Source: Chromatiaceae bacterium
GTDB taxonomy: Bacteria; Pseudomonadota; Gammaproteobacteria; Chromatiales; Chromatiaceae
Reading direction: 5' to 3'
Assembly: GCA_024235255.1 (NCBI GenBank)
Contig: JACKMT010000001.1
Location: forward strand, 806,001 to 870,000
Length of the DNA: 64,000 bases
The position numbers and the translations under genes are program-made. The notes under the pieces are model-generated. The model searched no databases. It was not told the origin of the DNA and saw nothing but the letters and a program-made list of their open reading frames with translations. Below are positions 60,542-64,000 of the stretch, one piece after another; position 1 is the first letter of the stretch; the number at the start of each line of letters is the position of its first letter.

Positions 60542-61506
60542 TGGAAACCGTCAACGATCTGATCAGACAAGGTGTCGACGCCCACAGCACCGGCGATCTG
60601 GCGGAAGCCGCCCGGCTCTATCAGGCCGCGCTTGACCTGGATGCCGACAATGCCAGCGCGCACAACAACCTGGGCTTCGTGCTGGGCCAGCAGCAGCAGT
60701 GGTCCGAAGCCCAGGCGCATCTGCGCACGGCACTGCGAATCAAACCGCAAATGGCCATGGCGCATAGCAATCTGGGGCAGGTGCTGGTTGCCACCGGCAA
60801 AACACTGGAAGGTCTGGAACATCTGGAACAGGCGGTCGCCTGCGAACCCGAAAACGCCATCGCGTGGGACAGTCTGGCGCGCATCCGCATCCTGCTGGAG
60901 CAGTTTCAAGCTGGGGAGTATGCGGCTACCCGGGCAGTGAAACTGCGACCTACCGATCCGCATCTGCTGACCCGGCTGGGCATCTCCGTTGCGGCGCAGA
61001 AGCGCTTCAGCGAAGCGGTGCAGCATTACCAGCAGGCCATAGGTTTGGATCCCGGCCACCAGGAGGCCTGGGCTCAGTTGGGCATTGTCCGGTTTCTGCG
61101 CAACGATTTCGGCAGCGCCCACGAAGCGCTGGAGAATGCCCTCGCGCTAAATCCCGGCGATACGAACGCCTTGCGCCACCTGGCGCTGGTGAACCTGAGC
61201 CTGGGTAAGCAGGCCGACGCGATTGCCCAGTTCGAACGGCTGCTGAGTTTACGGCCGGAAGACGCGGCATCCCGGCTCGATCTGGCGGTAGTACTCTTGT
61301 CGGCGCAGCAGGCTGACAAGGCACTGCAGCAGCTTGACCGGATCGAGGGCGCCGGACGTGAGATCTCCAAATTCCACTTCTACCGGGGAGTGGCGCTGCA
61401 GCAGAGCGGGCAGCAGGAAGCGGGCCTTAAACTGCTGCGCCAACTGGCGCAGAATCCAGCCGATGCCTATGGCGAAAAGGCACGCCAGATGCTGCTGATG
61501 AATTGA
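60541..61506 (+). CDS. TPR-repeat protein
   Basis: A 321-residue protein of about eight tetratricopeptide repeats, each with the usual A-x-x-x-Y/H-x-x-A-L/I-x-L-x-P/A-D pattern (for example YQAALDLDADNASAHNNLGF, YQQAIGLDPGHQEAWAQLG). TPR proteins are scaffolds and chaperones. The start ATG overlaps the TGA of the DUF4157 gene (TGATG), so it is strictly coupled, which makes it a candidate chaperone or loading factor for that protein. It ends the eCIS array; a strong hairpin follows. Confidence 0.9.
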   Translation: METVNDLIRQGVDAHSTGDLAEAARLYQAALDLDADNASAHNNLGFVLGQQQQWSEAQAHLRTALRIKPQMAMAHSNLGQVLVATGKTLEGLEHLEQAVACEPENAIAWDSLARIRILLEQFQAGEYAATRAVKLRPTDPHLLTRLGISVAAQKRFSEAVQHYQQAIGLDPGHQEAWAQLGIVRFLRNDFGSAHEALENALALNPGDTNALRHLALVNLSLGKQADAIAQFERLLSLRPEDAASRLDLAVVLLSAQQADKALQQLDRIEGAGREISKFHFYRGVALQQSGQQEAGLKLLRQLAQNPADAYGEKARQMLLMN

Positions 61507-61525
61507 TGTGAACCGCTTCTGATTT

Positions 61526-61575
61526 GAACCTATCGCATAATCCCCAGCGGCCGCGCGGGATTATGCGATAGGTTC
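61526..61575. terminator. Perfect 19-bp hairpin after the eCIS operon
   Basis: The arms 61526-61544 (GAACCTATCGCATAATCCC) and 61557-61575 (its exact complement) enclose a 12-nt loop. It lies 20 bp after the TPR stop. A T5 run follows eight bases after the stem, so it could act as a terminator, but the spacing is long and the arm sequence is symmetrical enough for a repeat element. It marks the end of the operon. Confidence 0.65.
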
Positions 61576-62147
61576 ATAACAATTTTTGACGTTGAGCCGG
61601 GAAGCAAAGCGGTCTAGTATTAACGCTCAAGAGCACTACTGCGGTGTTAAAGCCTTCGGGTCCGATGGCGGCGGGATGATAACGCGATGACGCTTGTCCC
61701 TGTCTGAAAGGGTGTTTTGGAAGAGGCATTTACCCAAGCACGTTAAGCTGGAAAGTATCGAGTACAGGTCGTGGTTCCGAGGTCCCAGAGAGTCTGGCTC
61801 GTTCTTATCATGTAAGTTCTGTCAGTGATCAAAGTACGGTGTGTGCGGCCTCCAGGTATAGTCCAGGCATTCTCAGGTCTAAGGCTTCGAGCCAACCCGT
61901 CAACGGCACCTGCGGTAGGCTGGTGGGAATGTGAAATCATCTGCATGGATGTGAGTAGCACCCACCGGCACGCTCGTATAAACCCTCGCTAACCCTGCCT
62001 CTGCACCGCTCTCCTTTCATCCCTAACCGGTATTTAACAGCTCGGCATAGTGCAACTGCAATGGTGATTTCAACCCCTGCAATCGGTTAAAACGCTCGCT
62101 CCGGGCGACCAGTGAAAGCAGGAAACATGACAAAAATCATATGTTAT
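61576..62147. other. Unexplained non-coding segment between eCIS and the cytochrome gene
   Basis: About 570 bp with no supportable gene. All frames are interrupted; the longest leftward one (61743-61961, 72 codons) has no recognisable features. Base composition is lower in GC than the eCIS genes. The stretch 61600-61980 has several short inverted repeats. It could be the remains of an insertion element or an untranslated structured RNA; I cannot assign it. Confidence 0.4.
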
Positions 62148-62161
62148 TTGATTTGAGTCAA
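62148..62161 (+). promoter_or_regulatory. FNR/Dnr-type box upstream of the octaheme cytochrome gene
   Basis: TTGATTTGAGTCAA matches TTGAT-N4-ATCAA at nine of ten informative positions. A TATCGT at 62183-62188 lies where a -10 box is expected for a class II FNR promoter (about 30 bp downstream of the box centre). This implies activation under oxygen limitation or nitric oxide (FNR, Anr or Dnr). The inferred leader would be about 195 nt. Confidence 0.55.
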
Positions 62162-62390
62162 TGCTCTGATCGCAATTATCTTTATCGTGTCGTATGGCTG
62201 ATAGAAAGAGTCTCAATATCTTTACCATAACGTCTAAAACAGTGCAGCCAGTGGTTCCAAGAGAAAATGTCGTGAGGGGTGAGTCATGGTTTGCCCCGGT
62301 TTAGATAAGACTCAGCAACGGGCACGTGAAGCTAGTGTCCGCTTTGCATCGATCGATAAATAATAAAATTTTTGTTCAAGGAGAGGCGAA

Positions 62391-63848
62391 GTGAAACTCC
62401 AACGTTTATTAGTATCCGCAACTGCCGGTATCTTGTTGGCGATTGGTCAAGCCGGTCTTGCCAACGCAACCGATGCCGCACCGACTAAGACGCTAAGCGA
62501 AGACCAGATGGCGCACAAGGATTGCCTTGGGTGTCATGTCAATGTGACACCGGGCATAGTAACGCAACACCTGGGTAGTCCCCACGCCAACACAAAAATC
62601 AAACAGGATGAAGTGCGTTGCCACGACTGCCACGGTACCGACCACAATACCATGGATGACTGGGCCAAAGCGGCAATGCCCACCGCCGAGACCTGCGGCG
62701 AATGCCACAAGAAACAGATGAAGCAGCATAAGGCAGGCAAACACAATCTCGGCTGGCTGGTCATGAAATCCCAGATCGCCTGGCACGGACAACCCGGTGC
62801 GATTACCGAGCAGGGCTATCGCGGCTGTTCCGGCTGCCACAAAATCGGCGAGAAGGGCCTGATGGGCGTTACCGACGGTAATCTGGGCGAGATCAAACAC
62901 GATGGCGGTAAAGAAGCCGCCACCTACCGCTACGGCAACGTGCAGTGTGATGCCTGCCATACCCGTCACAGCTTCAAGAAATCCGAGGCAAAAGATCCAA
63001 GAGCGTGTTCGAACTGTCACATGGGATTCGACCATCCCCAATGGGAGATGTACAGCTCATCCAAGCACGGCATCATCTGGGGAATCGAAGGACATGAAGA
63101 GGATGCACGCGCACCCACCTGCCAGGCATGCCATGTCATGGAGGGGGATCACGAGGTAAAGACGCCCTGGGGTTTCCTCGCCTTGCGTATTCCCACCAAA
63201 GCTAACGTGTTGGCATTGATCGATGTTGCCCCGTCGCTTGAAGAACCGCTAAGAAAACTGGCAGCCGCACTGCCTGAAGGCAACTATATAGATGTTGACG
63301 ACGATCCGCAGTGGGTTTTCGACCGTGCACTGATACTGCAGGCAGCCGGTGTGCTGGACGCTTCGCTGCAACCGACCGAACGGTTCGTAGAAATCGTGGT
63401 CCAGGCACAGGCAGCCCGCGGGCCGGATGAGTTCAATCAAATCCGCACCAAGATGAAGGCCAACTGCAACAAGTGCCACGCACAGGGTTTCGTGAACGAG
63501 CACTTCAAGGCTTCAGACGAAATTGTCAAAGCCGCAGACCATGAGTTCGCCAAAGCCATTCAGGCGGTTCAGGGTCTTTACCGAGACGGCATCTTGAAAG
63601 CGCCCGAAGGCTGGAAATATGCACCTGATCTGCTCCAGTACTACGACGCCAAGACCAAGATCGAGCAGGAGCTATATCTGATCATGCTCGAGTATCGGCA
63701 GCGCACCTTCCAAGGCGCATTCCACGTCAGCAACGATTACATGCACTGGTACGGATGGGCCCCGCTGAAAACGGCAGTCAATACCATTCTCGAGGAAGAG
63801 AAGCGGATGCGTGCCGAGCATGAAAGCAAAATGGCGGCCAAACACTGA
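62391..63848 (+). CDS. Secreted octaheme cytochrome c, hydroxylamine oxidoreductase-like
   Basis: A 485-residue periplasmic protein with signal peptide (cleavage near LANA/TDAA). It has eight CxxCH haem motifs: CLGCH (45), CHDCH (77), CGECH (102), CSGCH (146), CDACH (186), CSNCH (206), CQACH (244) and CNKCH (about 363). Spacing and total of eight match the HAO family. The C-terminal YMHWYGWAPLKT is the family end. Whether it oxidises hydroxylamine or reduces nitrite/hydroxylamine depends on the cross-linking tyrosine, which I cannot decide. It starts at a GTG with AAGGAGAGG upstream. FNR-box control suggests anaerobic use. Confidence 0.9.
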   Translation: MKLQRLLVSATAGILLAIGQAGLANATDAAPTKTLSEDQMAHKDCLGCHVNVTPGIVTQHLGSPHANTKIKQDEVRCHDCHGTDHNTMDDWAKAAMPTAETCGECHKKQMKQHKAGKHNLGWLVMKSQIAWHGQPGAITEQGYRGCSGCHKIGEKGLMGVTDGNLGEIKHDGGKEAATYRYGNVQCDACHTRHSFKKSEAKDPRACSNCHMGFDHPQWEMYSSSKHGIIWGIEGHEEDARAPTCQACHVMEGDHEVKTPWGFLALRIPTKANVLALIDVAPSLEEPLRKLAAALPEGNYIDVDDDPQWVFDRALILQAAGVLDASLQPTERFVEIVVQAQAARGPDEFNQIRTKMKANCNKCHAQGFVNEHFKASDEIVKAADHEFAKAIQAVQGLYRDGILKAPEGWKYAPDLLQYYDAKTKIEQELYLIMLEYRQRTFQGAFHVSNDYMHWYGWAPLKTAVNTILEEEKRMRAEHESKMAAKH

Positions 63849-63885
63849 CCGATGCATTAAAGGCAGGGACGCCTGAAACTACAAC

Positions 63886-63917
63886 GGGTGCAACCTTCGG
63901 GTTGCGCCCTTTTTTTT
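63886..63917 (+). terminator. Rho-independent terminator of the cytochrome gene
   Basis: Stem GGGTGCAACC (63886-63895), UUCG tetraloop, stem GGTTGCGCCC (63900-63909) with one G-U pair, then eight T residues. It lies 37 bp after the stop codon. This is a textbook intrinsic terminator. The last 80 bp of the window show no further feature. Confidence 0.95.
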
Positions 63918-64000
63918 GGCGTCGCTTCTATACGAATCCTCCTTTGAACTCAAGCGGGAGACAAACGAGCGCTATATTCGTTAACCCAACTCATTTGGGG

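Noticed and set aside
30966..61506. Interpretation as a prophage or as a type VI secretion system
   Set aside because: No capsid, portal, terminase, integrase or lysis genes are present, and there are no TssJLM membrane-complex or ClpV genes. A DUF4255 cap, an Afp15-type ATPase and DUF4157 favour an eCIS.
61743..61961. Leftward 72-codon frame in the non-coding segment before the cytochrome gene
   Set aside because: No ribosome binding site or recognised family, and the neighbouring frames are broken; it looks like chance.

Overview
The window looks like a chromosomal segment of a GC-rich gammaproteobacterium, probably an environmental (sulfur-cycle or sediment type) lineage. This is inferred from PaaA-E, SufBCD and HemH protein flavour, an IscR-type operator, an FNR-type box and an octaheme hydroxylamine-oxidoreductase-like cytochrome. 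I cannot name the genus from sequence alone. There are no rRNA or tRNA genes, CRISPR arrays or intact insertion sequences. Several small palindromic or MITE-like repeats are present.

Region 1 (30-10425) is a phenylacetate catabolic island. paaABCDE (ring-1,2-epoxidase) and paaZ (ring opening and semialdehyde oxidation) read leftwards. paaG, paaH, a PaaJ/PcaF thiolase and a DUF2889 gene read rightwards from a short AT-rich divergent promoter region. Together they cover phenylacetyl-CoA to acetyl-CoA plus succinyl-CoA. The ligase paaK and a regulator are not in the window. The thiolase gene is bracketed by two copies of a near-identical hairpin repeat.

Region 2 (10504-19849) holds a leftward TIR / transmembrane / WD40 protein and, divergently, a sufB-C-D-T-E operon. 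Its promoter overlaps a near-consensus IscR type 1 site, but the operon has neither a regulator gene nor sufS. A type II P-type cation ATPase follows.

Region 3 (20372-30252) is housekeeping and miscellaneous: a GFA-like zinc protein, ferrochelatase, a DUF1499 protein, an AhpD-like protein, a BtuB-like TonB receptor under a cobalamin riboswitch and with its own terminator, a beta-CASP metallo-beta-lactamase protein whose C-terminus is supplied by a 265-bp MITE, an alpha/beta hydrolase, a class I amidotransferase and two uncharacterised genes.

Region 4 (30966-61506) is the main attraction: a single-strand, tightly spaced array of 21 genes encoding an extracellular/phage-tail-like contractile injection system (eCIS). 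It has the Pvc16/DUF4255 cap protein, sheath, two tube paralogues, a divergent second sheath-like protein, a CIS_tube-domain (Afp7-type) protein, a small Afp6-like protein, hub and spike on separate genes, gp25, a baseplate J protein, a tail-protein-I-like protein, three adjacent genes that share an N-terminal module, a tape-measure-like protein, an Afp15-type AAA+ ATPase, a 1231-aa DUF4157/HExxH protein with an HNH-like motif and long beta-rich tail (best cargo candidate), and a TPR protein. A 552-aa component ends in a hydrophobic segment, raising the possibility of membrane anchoring.

Region 5 (61507-64000) has a strong hairpin, about 0.8 kb of unexplained non-coding sequence, an FNR/Dnr-type box, and a GTG-initiated, secreted octaheme cytochrome of the HAO family followed by a classic rho-independent terminator.
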